A stretch of DNA of 64,000 nucleotides from Mesodorylaimus sp. YZB2_4 (GCA_030248295.1 JASANH010000092.1:25070-89069); one strand, 5' to 3'; counted from the stretch's first letter, positions 48,224-59,624 are shown. A program made the numbers and translations. The notes: generated by a model from the sequence alone, not told the origin.

Positions 48224-48530
48224 TGAGACATGCGTCGTTTCCTCCACATGTTTTTGAATAAGAGTAGTTTTTCGCTCCCAGCAAATCTTTTTGTCGGCCG
48301 AGTGAGCAATATCTCTCTTGAACTTGGCCAAATGACGATTATTTTAAGGCGTAATATCAATGTTGGAAGTCTTGACAAGGTTCAAGGCGACTTCAGCAAT
48401 GGCTGTGACTGGCGTCAGTCAATTGCCTTCTGGCAGCAGATGGGAGTGACAAGGAGAGTATTTGCAGCTCACGTCTCACTTTGCTAACAGACTCGGACAT
48501 TTCTGAAGGCATTGTCACAGGCGATGCGTT
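48224..48530 (-). pseudogene. Small conserved Polinton/Maverick-associated ORF, interrupted
   Basis: The protein begins near 48,521 (MPSEMSESVSKVRRELQIL), then LPSAARRQL. In another frame come VTAIAEVALNLVKTSNIDI and ADKKICWERKTTLIQKHVEE. The pattern 'LP..RR.l...', 'ai.E.alNll..ni.lt', 'L.kfk..i' and 'dKk...errk.liq' is that of a short protein next to the packaging ATPase in many animal Mavericks; its function is not known. One frameshift (about 48,440) and one stop are present, and the C-terminus is cut off by the MITE at 48,223. Confidence 0.55.
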
Positions 48531-48578
48531 TTTTTTTCACACTTCACAATCTTCATTTGAAAATCATCATTATCTTCT

Positions 48579-49340
48579 TCACACTGGCAGGAAAACATGC
48601 GTGGGATATTCGGATGGAAGAATGTTTGCCATCACTTTGAATTTTGGATCAGTTTCCGCTGGGTGCATATTGATGAATAAGTATGAAAATCGTTTGTTGG
48701 CTGTTGCTTTCTCGTAGGCATCAAGCAGGAAACCATTTTTCCAACGGAACGCTTGTTGGGCAAATGTTTCCACGGCCCCCTCCATTCTTGGACCACGCAT
48801 GAGTGTCAAGTATTGGCAGTTTCTAGCAATAGTCCGCATTTCATCTCGATCATCGAATCAAATTTGAATAATGTACTTGAATGAGTGTGAATGGAGTATG
48901 ATGCGAATCTACCGTAAACATGCGCATAAGTTGTTTGTACAGTAGGTGTTCTTGGTTAGCGACGCTTGCAAGTCATCCAGCACTACGCATGAACGAGGAT
49001 TTAATTTAGTCACGTCAGGAAAGCCTTCTTTTAAATCCACCATGTAGTACTATGAATAATTTAAAAACAAATATGAAATCAATTCTTACTGATACTTAAT
49101 TTTCATGCACGACAAATCAAAAACTTCCCTCCATTCGAAAATCAGTGTGATACCCGATGAAAAACTCTTGGAAGCATAGATTCGAGTCACAAAACGCACA
49201 TCTGATGAAGAAAGGATGCAGACATTCTCTGACAGAGCAATTGGTCTTGTTTTTGGGAAACAAAATCTTATCAGCGTTTTTGAAAGGAGCAGGCGTATCT
49301 GAGCGCAGACCTGCCTTGTACAATGCATGGTGCACCATTG
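48579..49340 (-). pseudogene. Polinton/Maverick packaging ATPase (A32/IVa2-like), copy 1, broken
   Basis: Walker B is seen as NPRSCVVLDDLQ (about 48,975-48,985), preceded by VDLKEGFPD, which matches the EGxPD block of adenovirus-like packaging ATPases. SHHTPFTLIQ follows (about 48,900), then MRTIARNCQYLTLMRGPRM, FLLDAYEKATA, FSYLFINMHP and VMANILPSE, all standard C-terminal blocks of this family. These enzymes pump DNA into capsids. The N-terminal region (49,090-49,340: TRIYASKSF, ITLIFEWREVF) is less clear and I do not find a good Walker A. Frame changes near 48,915 and 48,870 and a doubtful splice at about 49,085-49,046 make it a pseudogene. The small conserved ORF follows on the same strand. 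Confidence 0.68.
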
Positions 49341-49474
49341 GAGCTCATGCATTCGGCGTGAACTGGTAATAAACAAGGGACTGCAGTTTTGACTGCAGTT
49401 TTTGCTCGTCATATTCAATTGTTCACCAGTTTTTGAATCCATTATGCTCTTCATATTCAAAAAATAGTAACATC

Positions 49475-49715
49475 GCCTCACAACAGCTCTCTATTGTCTG
49501 GAAATGCTTATGTCGAAAGGCTGTTTAGTACCCGTCGTTCCAACTGGTATTTTTAGTCGGGCGCAGGTCTTCCCACCGTGGTCGAAAAATTTCGAAACAT
49601 TCATTATTTTGATGCAGTAGTTAGAGAATCGAGCAAAAGCAAGGAGGCATCATCAATCTCTGGAGAAAAGACCAAGTACGCATACCGTGTAAGTAAACTG
49701 ACTGATAAACCGACT
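49475..49715 (+). pseudogene. hAT transposase C-terminal dimerisation fragment
   Basis: The plus strand reads SLLSGNAYVERLFSTRRSNW, then after one stop GLPTVVEKFRNIHYFDAVV. The S-x-N/A-x-VERLFS...W core is the hAT dimerisation motif. No other hAT part is nearby. Confidence 0.55.
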
Positions 49716-50924
49716 TGCCCCACGTTACTTCAAGATTTGGCGCTCTGAAGTAACTTTTTTTCGACTTGCCCCCCATTCGTCCGGCTCCCACAAACACACA
49801 TACTTTACCTCGAATCTTACTGTTTCAATTGATTAGCGGCTAGATAGTATACGAGTGCGTGCCCTTGTCCTTTGATCTCACTCCCACAGCAGTTATTTTT
49901 TGGAGGGAGACCCACTGCTGTAACTGAAAGAGTGATACTTGTTACGTTCCTTTGGTCTGCTTCCTTTGCGATCTTTTTCCATAACCTAGCCGCTCGGGAT
50001 GAAGGTTCACCCTGCATAATCTTTGCGCCTTGAGTGGCCTTGTCCTTATGGACCAGTCTTCTGCCATGTTGGTGTTTTAGCAGCCTCAGAAATGGTAATG
50101 CACTTTGTCCCTTCTGTACTAATCACGTACTATCGAAATATAGTGGATTGAGAATTTTGCGTCGCAGTACAAAGTGGGGAAATGCGCGTGTGGCGTTTGC
50201 TTTTACTTGCGCTAACCATCACTTTTTCTTGGTTTCCAAACGCTTAGGTGTTCATGGTTGTTTTGATGGGAAAACACAATGATGGGTGGCGTAGCTTTGT
50301 GATAAGGACGAGTCAAGGAGATAAAGTCTTGGCCTCTCTAACTATGTAGCTGAACATATACACAATCCTCACAGTGTCGTCTTTCTTTTTTTAGATTGCA
50401 ATCGACTCGTGCGATTTTACCCATACGTTAATGAAAGGAAGTAGGAGAGAGAGAGTTCGAAAGTTTTAGTTAAATGAGCGTTGGCGCTGGGTAAAGTGAC
50501 GGTTCGAGTGACCTAATAGATTATGTCATGACTCAACATTCACCAATAATTATATCGGCCAGAAAAAAACTTGACAACATTAATGAAGCGAGCGCGTAAA
50601 TACATCAAGATCCAGCCTGCCTCATTACAGCCTACAAGAAAGATGGTTAGCCCATGTGTGCATTTTCTTGATGATGCACCTACTAATTTACCTTGGCCGC
50701 AATATTCGTTTGGCGTTTTTGGCAAGCGCTTTCCCATCGGACTAAATGGGGTACTCGCGCAATCCTGTCACATTCGAAAACTAGACATCGAAAAAAATTT
50801 CTCATTGTTTATCTGTCTAGAAAGAAACATGTTTTACTTTGAGATAATCGACTCGTAACATTACGAGCGATTTGATGCGATCCCAGTTTTTAGATTTGAT
50901 AGATCGCGTTAGTCGTATCACAGC

Positions 50925-51075
50925 GACAAGGTTTTCACCATCGCATAAAAAATTAGCGCACACTACGAAGGCATCGTGAGCACTGGCCTTGGCATATTGA
51001 TACGCCGCCTTGGCCGAATTGAAATTCTGTCCAAAAAGTGACACACGTGAGCAGCGTAGTACATACCAAAATCGG
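50925..51075 (-). pseudogene. Possible NADAR/YbiA-like fragment
   Basis: Minus frame: SLFGQNFNSAKAAYQYAKAS, then AHDAFVVCANFL. The F.SaE.AYQ..KA..h pattern is the start of the NADAR (YbiA-like) domain, which occurs in some invertebrate TEs and DNA viruses. The conserved Glu of the motif is replaced by Lys here. Only this segment is recognisable. Confidence 0.3.
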
Positions 51076-51398
51076 TGGCATTTTAACGTGGCAACTTTAA
51101 GAATGCACCCACTAAAAAGTTTAAGTCCGACCATGTCTGCTAGATGGCGGCGTCCCCCTAGCGACGGTGGCGCGTGGCTGGGTGTCGCATGGCTGGGTGG
51201 TGCGTCAGCTGTCTGGCGCCCCCAAGCCAGTTGGCGAGCTTGTCAGCAGCTGTCTGGCGGCTTCCCCCCCCCCCCCCTCCCCTAAGCGGAGGGTGTCTGG
51301 TTTTAGGGGTTGGTCCTCGGAGACTGGTTATAGCCCGAGGGGGGAGGGTCGGTCTCGAATATTGCGCAAAAAAACTGATAGAAAAAAGATGACTATAA

Positions 51399-52270
51399 TT
51401 GACAAGAAAAATTTTATCATCATTCAAGTTGAGCCATAAACAGTATTTGATAGGCGGAGGAACGAGCGTGGGAATATTTGGTCCGACTGGTAGGAGCCTT
51501 AAATTTTAGAAAAGTTTGGAAATAAAAAATTCATATTTTTCTAGGTTCTGGCAAAACTTCGTTGCTATGTTTGCTATTAGTGGATTCGGTCAGATAATTT
51601 GGAAACAAATTTTCGAAAATATATTTCTTTTATTCATTCTATCGAACTTTATATGATTATTTGAAGAAGAATTCGGGGGATGAGATTATATTTTATCGAG
51701 GATTCCCGGACCATCAATTCTTTGAGGGTTACATCGAACCATTTCCGTGCGTCGTATTCGACGACCTGGACGACAAAGCTTACGCATCGGCTTTAATAAA
51801 CGATTTTGTCAAAGGCGGTGTGCATCATAGCAACACGAATTTAATTTTGATAAGTTAATCGATTTATAACAAGTCAGAATTTGGAAGTTCGATTCTGAAA
51901 AATCTCAAAGTAAGCACCCCACACGCCTTTCAAATCCTACTATAGAACGGGCACACTCGGCGCGTTTGGCGGGAATTGAAACTTTTTTCCAAAAGGTTTG
52001 TTGCCTCGCAAACATGTGTGATTTTTTTCAGGCTATCGTATTTACTCTTTTGGCTCGAGATATTCATTTTTTGCATACATTTTCATATCAATCGAATTCT
52101 CCCAAAAGTTTTCTTTTGGAAGCTTACACGAGAGCGGTCGAGCGAGCCAACGTGGACGAGTCAACGGAGGAGGCAAACCCAAAAATTAAACATCTTTTTC
52201 TTAATTATTCGCCCAGATCAGCTCCCATTCTCGTGGTCACTGCCAATGTGATTAAGCCGCAATTTGAACG
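51399..52270 (+). pseudogene. Polinton/Maverick packaging ATPase, copy 2, with in-frame TAA
   Basis: Walker A is split by a 55-nt GT-AG intron (51490-51544): GIFGPTG on the left, SGKTSLLCLL on the right. Next comes IYFFYSFYRTLYDYL, then FYRGFPD (EGxPD block), Walker B PFPCVVFDDLDD (about 51,745-51,780), and GGVHHSNTNLILIS. After a frame break the C-terminal part follows: SPKSFLLEAYTRAVE, HLFLNYSPRS and VVTANVI, with a 36-nt intron at 51996-52031. The blocks and their order are those of animal Maverick ATPases. TAA at 51595-51597 interrupts otherwise conserved sequence, and a second break lies near 51,857. The gene differs strongly from copy 1, so two Polinton lineages are present. Confidence 0.75.
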
Positions 52271-52393
52271 ACGACAGTCGGTCAATATTGATAGGAAGGA
52301 AGAAAAGAATTACGTTCTTCAGCGGCAAAGAATTATTTTCGCATTAACTGTAGTTTATCCGCCTCCTGGAACCCTCAACGACTTTACTAATAA

Positions 52394-53115
52394 TATGGCT
52401 GAAAGCGATGCTAGCAATGCCGCCGATAACAAGGCTGGCTCCGCAGTTGGAAAATCGGGACTGAAAACATTTTATCTTTTGAGTCAACGAGATTTGGATA
52501 TGCTCACAAAATCGCCGTTGCCGATCACTTCTGGCGCTGCCAATATCGACAAGGTCGAACGGCGATGGAAGGACGAGGCTGAATCGATGGATCCCCGCAT
52601 TGGTACCGGCCCAGTGAAAAAGCGAAAGCTGGTGATGGAAAGACGAGATTCGACTAGCCCCGCTCCTCCTCCTAAGGTCTATCCCGTTTCTCATCGAGCA
52701 ACCGTCAATGGTGATGTAGTAGTCAGGCGAAAAATGATGCTTATCAAGAGCTTATGAATTCAACCATTCCTTCCATGATTTCCCTTCCGGCCGCTGTAAG
52801 AATTCGCATGTTAAAATTGGCCGAAATTTTTCGCAAAGTCAAAATTCGACTGCATCCAGAGACCGGCATTTTATCGTTTCCTTCTCTGCGCCTCAATGCT
52901 CGGGGGAAATGATTATGGGAAGTACGCCGATCGTCGATGTTTTACTGTATTTCAGCGTCGATTCGAGAAGCCACGCGCCCAGACCGCGAGAGTTGTATAA
53001 TTTGTGCACATTTTTTGTGAAATCCAGTCTCGATCATAGCCCCGCTTTTCACCTATCGAGAAGGCCTAGCGTGCTTTTAAGGCAAATGCAAAAGTCGCTT
53101 TTGAATAAACTTTAG
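52394..53115 (+). pseudogene. Polinton-associated protein next to the ATPase, two frame breaks
   Basis: The frame 52,394-52,757 reads LKTFYLLSQRDLDMLTK near its start and has a Lys/Arg-rich middle (PVKKRKLVMERR). The next frame (ATG at 52,754 overlapping the stop as ATGA) has LHPETGILSF. A third frame (52,909-53,115) has MIMGSTPIVDVLLYF, then PRPRELYNLCTFFVKS. In animal Mavericks one protein with 'ylv....l..l' at its start and 'G.....G..ipGS...DLi....P.gw..F' at its end is encoded beside the ATPase. Here the same order is spread over three frames, so it is probably a single gene with two small frameshifts. Function unknown; a minor virion role has been suggested for such genes. Confidence 0.5.
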
Positions 53116-53119
53116 TCTG

Positions 53120-54300
53120 TTACGCACTGGCCAAAAAATTTCAGAATATACAGTACAGTCTTCGGTGATGAGAAAAGAACTGATGGTGAGACTTGTGAGC
53201 ATACTGTAACATATAGGCATGATACAGTGCGGCCTGTTTTCGTTATTTATGTTGCTGTAATGTTGACTTGTGAACGTGATTAATGGCGAGCATGATTGTA
53301 CGCGACAACCTCGCCCTGTACACGTGTTGATCGATGAGAATGCGCGATTGAAGTTTGATGCCGTTTATTTTAGTCTATTCGGAGTGTGTGGACCGTTGGG
53401 CTGTTTACTGGGAGTATGGCGCGGTGGAGAATTGAGCGAGAGTTTGCAGCTTGTTGCATTTGTTATTAGTTTTATCACGTAGTTTTAGGTGTTTTTTGCA
53501 ACATACGCATTCATGATAGAAAAATACGTTTTTTGTAAAAACGAATTGCTCATCGGACATATGAGCAAACATGTTTTTAAGGGGGCAGCAATAAATGTCA
53601 CTCATTCTTTGCTTTGTCTTGTTTGCTATCTTGGGGCTTGGGCTGTTTGGCTTCGTCGTTTTGATCGCAGTGGCGCCATTTGGGCGAGCCGCATTGAACG
53701 CATATGCTCTCTTCGTCTCTCCGAGGCTGAAAAAAGCATGAAAATATTTTTGAAGATTTGAATGCACTTTGTGTCTGCACTCTTTAAAGCTCAGTTACTT
53801 TGGCTTGGCTTTGAGCGGGAACAAAGGCTTGACACTGATAGTCGAAATCGGGCTCTTGAGTTTCGGGCCAGTCGAACAGTGACTGTGGTGTCGGGGGCGA
53901 GTCTTTTCGATCGACCATTTTTTTTCTGTTTGTTTGTTAGCTGCGAGTCTGCTCACAGTATACTCATAAGGTAACAGTAACATTAAAAAATACGCATCCA
54001 AGTATAATTTAACGCACATTTGCGTTCTTGGACATACAATTCTGACAAAATCAAGTTTTTTAGATTTTTTTACTTTTTTGGCCCGTCGTCGATGAATTTG
54101 AGCTTACACACAACGCCGAATGCACGAAAGGTGAATAGCAAGTTTAGTGCAGTACAGTACAATGCACATTAATATGTTTTACATACAAATAAAAACAACA
54201 ATTTTAGATAACTTTTTTTAACCATCATCCTTCCTACCTACTCCCAGCTATGAAGTTGTGGGCCATTTCCTAAACTGAAGCCGAATTGCAATAGTGAGCC
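53120..54300. other. No supported gene
   Basis: Short ORFs on both strands have no recognisable motifs; a Cys-rich minus frame near 53,600-53,700 (CVQCGSPKWRHC) is isolated. Confidence 0.4.
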
Positions 54301-54328
54301 TGGGTCGGAGGACATTGACGCCGAATTT

Positions 54329-55458
54329 TTAAGCGCAGGACGTTGCTAAGCGGAAGTGAAAGATTGGGGAGGACGACGGCGCCGAGGCCGGACTCGTGGG
54401 AGTGGAGGAGGAGGAGAAGGAGGAAGAGGGGAGCAGCACGGAGGTCGTGGACGGCATCGAGGCCGCATTTATGGGGGTGACAGAGTACGAGGAAGACGGC
54501 GCAGAGGCCGGATTCGTGGGAGCGGATGAGCAAGCAGGCACCTTGTGCGTACCCTGAAATAGGCGCTGCCTAAGGTTTGCAAAAAGAAAAAGCTTCCTCA
54601 GCCTGCGCATTTTTAGCTTAGCTTGACGATGGTCTGAACTACCAGAAAAACGAGGCAGTTCTGCAGGCCTATCTTCATTTTCTTCTTGCTCGTTTTGAAT
54701 TATTATTTGCGTTTTATCTTGTCTTTGAGGACTAAGCTCGTTATCGTAGGTATGTTGGGAAAATAAAGCGCGCTCCTCTTGTATTAGAAATGGGAGCAGG
54801 CAGCCTGGATTCAAATTTTTCGACCCCGAATCGTCAAAAAATTCTATGCCCGTAAACCAATAACACGCATTTTTGACATCTTGCGTCGAGAACCCGTGAG
54901 GAGCGAAATTACATCCGTCAAAAAATTTGTTTTTGAATTAATCTTAATTAAATGTCATAAACACAAACGGATCCTCTGGTTTGGGGTTAAAAAGTAAATC
55001 AGTTAAGGCCTTGCATGCGTCCACAGTCGGCTGAAGGTCGTAGAGCAGAATTGCATTGAAATTATCCCTCCTAACCATGTCCCAGGATGAAGATGTGAAG
55101 AAAAACCCGAAACTTGTATAGTGTACCCACAGCTTGGCTAGAAGCCCGCCAAACATTAAAGCCCCGGATCCAACAAAAACTAGACACCGCTTGCTCGATG
55201 CTGCTCGATCAAAAAAAGTCACAAAGGAACTGAAAAACGACCTTACTGATGCGGGTCCTGCTGCTCTGGAATCGAGGAAAAGCTTATTCAGCATGCTTAA
55301 CGATTGCGAGGCATTGTGGCAGTTATAAAAATCGATATAAAATTTCTCAGAAAAATTTGCATATTTAAGTAAATTTAAAAAACCATAACGTTTCATACTA
55401 TTTAACGATTTCTTGACGGCATTTTCGAGGACTTCCTTTTTTTCAAAAAACGAAGGCT
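54329..55458 (-). pseudogene. Unknown gene, faintly SF3-helicase-like, two stops
   Basis: One frame runs about 375 codons from an acceptor near 55,459, with only two stops, at 54946-54944 and 54940-54938. The first part has KRCLVFVGSGALMFGGLLAK, then FGFFFTSSSW, FNAILLYDLQP and DPFVFMTFN. The spacing resembles Walker A, Walker B and motif C of superfamily 3 helicases of small DNA viruses, but the Walker A Lys-Ser/Thr is missing (GG-L), so this is a weak call. After the stops come an aromatic region (NACYWFTGIEFF) and a Ser/Pro/Ala-rich repetitive tail with three similar 27-residue units (PxSPASAPSSS type). The gene follows another minus-strand gene at 55,530-56,835. Confidence 0.35.
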
Positions 55459-55529
55459 AGCAAAAAAAGCGATTACCGGAAGAAAGTGAGCTTTAAAGGC
55501 GTTGAGTTTCAGTTGATCGACGCTAGTGG

Positions 55530-56835
55530 CTAATAAGTATTTTTGCCACTCCGCCACTGCTTTTTGCTCGTTGTGCAATTTGATTCGAGCCATTTCGCTG
55601 TTCGATCCTGGCTGGGATCGTTGACTACATCTGACACTTGTAAACGGTTGGGATACTTCTTTTGCACTTCTTGAGCATTCACGCTCGTTGCAATGCCCCT
55701 GGCTCTCATCCATAAACTGCTTGCGGAACGAAGTAAATCCTAGAAGGAGGGTGCTTGTTAAATGATGAGAATACTTTTTCTATTTTATAAGGTGTTACAG
55801 TATACAGACCCGACTTGACCCTATGGATTGCGTGGTGCACTGGCAACTGCGCATCATACCTGTAAGGAATGTTCTCCATCTGACGGCATCACAGTCATTT
55901 CCGAAAAGACGGTCGACGATGTGCAGGGCTGATGGACGGTCACGGTTTTGACATACGCTCCGATCGGTAGTGTCACATTCTTCCATTCTCGACGTTCCCA
56001 TCCTCCGTCCTGTTCCCTTACAAAAATGTGCCTAAAAAAGCGGGAAATCAAAAAAGCATACACTGTGTGGCATCTGAATTTTATTATTACATGTATGCCA
56101 AAGTATGCTCACTCGTTCATCCTGGGAGTTGCGTCCACTTGCCCAGTTGCCGAATCGGCTTCGGTAGAGGACATGAACGCCTCCAAAGCGCTCAAGGATG
56201 GCTTCGATGGTTTTTTGACTGGTTCTTGTTCTCTGACTTCCAGATCCTGCTCCTCTTCCTCCTCCTCCATCTCTTCCTCGTCCATCTGTTCCGACATCTT
56301 CTCCACTTTGCCCACTTTCTTGTCTTTCGCTTCCTTCAGTCTTTTCTGAGCTCCAGATGAAGCAATGGAGGAAGGGTTGGCCGAGGGAGACAAAGATGAC
56401 CTTTTCGATTGCAGCTGAGGGTTGCTTGACATGTTCTTGGTCAATTGGGCGGACTGTTGTTTCGGGCTGATAGATGCGGGATCGAGTAATGGTTCGTTCG
56501 GATGTAATTATAGTGATTTCGGCAGTGGGTTCGATTAATCTTACCTCGAACACAGCGATCAGATATTTTTTTTTTGCTCGCTAGCCGCAGTCAGACGTAA
56601 AGATATTGTTAGTTCGCGGTAGAAAGATGCCAAAGTCGAGCTTTGTTCGATTTTTCCTCCAATCAGTGGATAGAGGGATGATGCTAGGTTTTTTCTCCTC
56701 AAACTCGTCTGGCTTTTGACGTTGATTTATGGGCGTGGGGCGTTGCGAAGACACAATGATGAAGTGCTCGTGAGTCAGACAAAGATGGCCTCGGATAAGT
56801 GACTCGATGTCCTCATCTGCGCCACTGCTGGACAT
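55530..56835 (-). pseudogene. Unknown four-exon gene with one in-frame TAG
   Basis: Exons 56835-56545, 56453-56113, 56031-55860 and 55739-55530 join in phase by GT-AG introns of 81-120 nt, giving 338 codons including the stop. Exon 1 has a charged region (RQKPDEFEEKKP, PLSTDWRKNRTKLD) and a TAG at 56583-56581, after which the frame continues to a good donor. Exon 2 has a Ser-rich segment, then a Glu-rich stretch (EEEMEEEEEEQDLE). Exon 3 is beta-rich (WERREWKNVTLPIGAYVKTV). No family is recognised. The consistent splicing argues for a real gene; the stop suggests recent loss, unless exon 1 uses another donor upstream of the TAG. Confidence 0.5.
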
Positions 56836-56839
56836 ACGG

Positions 56840-58890
56840 CGTTGAAATGGGATAGGGAGTACAGTATGTAGCCAGAAAAGCGACAGATGGTCGGGTCAAT
56901 GGGGTATACACGCAGCAGCAGCAGCAGTACTCCTACGACTACAGACAATAAGGCTGAGTATTAGAATAGAAACTAAGGCAATAATCGCGATAGTTAGAGA
57001 CGATAGAGGAAACAGGGGGGTGGGAGTGAAAGCAATGGATCGCACGATTTCAAGCACTACAAACCAACTGTTGAAAACAGCTTCTTATATAGACCGAGTC
57101 GGATCAAAGACGCAATCAGTTATTTTTTAAAATAAACGAGTTCTAAACCTACAAAGGATAATTTCTAGTTTTTTCCATTGTCTCGAGAAAACTATATGCC
57201 ATCTGTCGTTTGCTGGTCACGTGAAAACCTCAACTTCTTGCATGTGTGTAATATACGCTTTTCCTTTTTTTGAAAAAAATACCCATGTTCTCGAGTATCA
57301 ATTCACGTGCATGATCTGTCGCGCGACGCAAGTTATTAGTCGACCAGGTGGTACCAGGGATTAACGCATTAATCGATCACTTACTGAAACTGTCAAAGTT
57401 AATAGCCAGTCAAAAATGTTGTTTGAACACAATAAATCATGCACAACCTACATAGAAATGACGTGTTCCGGCTACACTCGCATTTCGCTCTTGTACGCCC
57501 TAAGGGGAGCTACTTACAACATACTGTAGCCCTAGGTCTTCTTCGTCCACCCTCTGTCTCGAAAGTTCTCCGCCTAGCCAACATTCGATGGCGTAGGTTT
57601 ACCCTCCACCCCCGGCGCCCTACTACGACCCGCCCTGTCGCTAGTGCTGGTGCTAGTGCTAATGCTGTAGACCAACGCCCTCTTCCTAGACTGGGGGTCG
57701 CGTTTGACAACATTCACTCCCTGCGCCAGTCTCTGGTCTGCTCTCCTTCTTCCGAACACCTCAATGCACCCCTTTTTCTGGTCGGTCACAGCAGCCAGCC
57801 AGCCACCCACCCAGCCAATGGACCAACCAGTCAGTGCCCGCCTGTGCTGTAATGCGTTGTAATTAAGAATATTGCAAATTGCTCATTATAATTATTATTA
57901 TTATCTGCTTAAATCTCATTTGTTAGTCGAATAAAAACGTGCGGTTGTAAATGTTTATGCGGATGCAATAAAATGTGTTTTTTTTCTGCGATGCTACAAA
58001 ATAATGTCTGAACGCAGTAGTCAAAACACCCGTCAGGATTCTACCTTTTGCAGAGCTTTTTCGATAAACAAATCCTAGGAGCAAAGAGAACTAGTGCAGC
58101 AGGCAACAGGAGCGAAGAGAAATATGTAGCGCAACAGACTCGAGCGCCTGCCATCACCCTTGGGCAAGGCTAAACTGCTGGGTCGATGGTTGACTAGCCG
58201 TATAAAACGTGCACACACCACCGTCTCTTGTCATTTATGTATTCGACAAAGACTGGGGATGGAGGCGTCGCTGCGTAAGAGTGTCGTCCTTGGAACGTTT
58301 ACTATTTCGCCGAGTGCAATGTCTGGTCTTGAATAAGGCTAGCTCGGGCCTGTAAATAAGGCTAGCTCGGGCCTTGTTCAATCAAATCAGAAAAATATGG
58401 TCTTCAACCTCCATGTCGAACTCTCCTCGCAGTCCTGGCGCACGCTGTCGAGCGGTCGAGTCGCCATCACCGCAGCAGCATCAGCAACTGCAAGACGAAG
58501 AAGAAATAAACTCGGCTGCTGTGCTCAATTCTGATTGAGATCGATCGATCAGTGATCGCCATTTCTCTCAAATCGATCTAAATCAAGCGGCTGGAAACGA
58601 CAACGGAGCGGTTGACGAAACTAGCGACGAATTTACGATCGAGTATACTGCATCCGACATATATTTGCTATATATTATATATTTTGCTATTTATCATATT
58701 TGCTATATATATATTATAAAGCAAATAAGGGGTTTGTGGTAGCAATTGATGTACAAACATAACCACGAATTTGGTGAATATCAGGTTGCCGCATGTGTGG
58801 GTCTTTTTAAAGGCCCACACATTAATTTAATTTTTACAATTTCTTTGTGAATATTGTATGTATTTTTAAATTTGTGTAAATATTTTTTAT
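56840..58890. other. Non-coding stretch, no confident gene
   Basis: A 137-codon plus frame at 57,439-57,852 is Pro/Ser/Arg-rich with no motif and is probably chance. At 58,333-58,378 a 22-bp direct duplication (AATAAGGCTAGCTCGGGCCT) occurs. At 58,660-58,720 there are TATAT/TTTGC tracts. At about 58,793-58,823 a short hairpin, ATGTGTGGG...CCCACACAT, is present. Confidence 0.4.
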
Positions 58891-58947
58891 AAAATGTAAA
58901 TAAAATTGACTGCAAATCTTGTATTGCGTTTAAGCGCGCGAGAGCGA

Positions 58948-59070
58948 GGCGGGAAAGATGTTCAGGTACATTATGCTGGAGGGAAATTCAAAAAGAAGCG
59001 CGAGCAGAGGTCTAAAAGATGTTCAGGTACATCGCGCTGGTGGGAAATTCAAAAAAAGCATGAGCTAAAT
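58948..59070 (+). repeat. Tandem duplication of a ~62-bp block
   Basis: GATGTTCAGGTACAT, then GCTGG(A/T)GGGAAATTCAAAA and an AAGCRYGAGC segment appear twice in succession, with few differences. Confidence 0.7.
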
Positions 59071-59128
59071 GCGGGCCGATGGGTGGGGAAATGGTTTTTT
59101 TCCGCGCGCGCGTTTCCCATTTTAGATT

Positions 59129-59164
59129 GCTTCGACCAGTTTATGTACATAAACTGGTCGAAGC
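59129..59164. repeat. Perfect 36-bp palindrome
   Basis: GCTTCGACCAGTTTATGT is followed directly by its exact inverse. There is no loop, so it is a true palindrome centred at 59146/59147. It lies between two tandem-repeat blocks. Confidence 0.9.
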
Positions 59165-59189
59165 GATAAAAGGGACTCTCGAAAAGGCA

Positions 59190-59340
59190 TTACATTACAC
59201 TTTTGTGCCTAACAAACATAGGTAGTCACTTTTACGCCTAACATGCGCAGTCCATGTAATGCCTAGCATGCGCAGTCACTTTTTATGCCTGGCATATGCA
59301 GTCGCTTTATACCTAGCATAACCTATGCAGTCATTTATGG
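59190..59340 (+). repeat. Tandem array of a ~30-bp GCCTARCATGCGCAGTCACT unit
   Basis: About five degenerate copies of (A/T)TGCCTARCATGCGCAGTC-CTTTT occur head to tail, ending near 59,335. This is a minisatellite adjacent to the secreted-protein gene. Confidence 0.75.
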
Positions 59341-59624
59341 CGGTCGGATTATTGTGCGTGGGAAGTTGGCTACCTTCAAATTTTGGCGCTCAAGGGCGCA
59401 AATAAACAGGGTAATTAGGTTATAGTCTATGGAATGATATAAGTAGAAAAAACCAGTTTTTTTTCTGCTGATCCTAGCAGATTCGAGGACATCATTAGAT
59501 TGATAGATTGACGAGTGGTGAACTGGCATTGTGCGTGGTTTTCGCGAGGGATAAATAGATAGATAAATTTTGGAAACTTTTGTTTCATTAGATTTTTTGA
59601 GACAAAAACGGATCGATTTTCGAA

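Noticed and set aside
56032..56553. 173-codon minus ORF in an alternative frame
   Set aside because: It overlaps exons that join in phase in another frame; its Gly/Arg-rich stretch is the shadow of the Glu-rich stretch.
57439..57852. 137-codon plus-strand ORF
   Set aside because: Composition is Pro/Ser/Arg/Leu-rich without domain, signal peptide or splice partner; open frames also exist on the opposite strand, so I treat it as chance.
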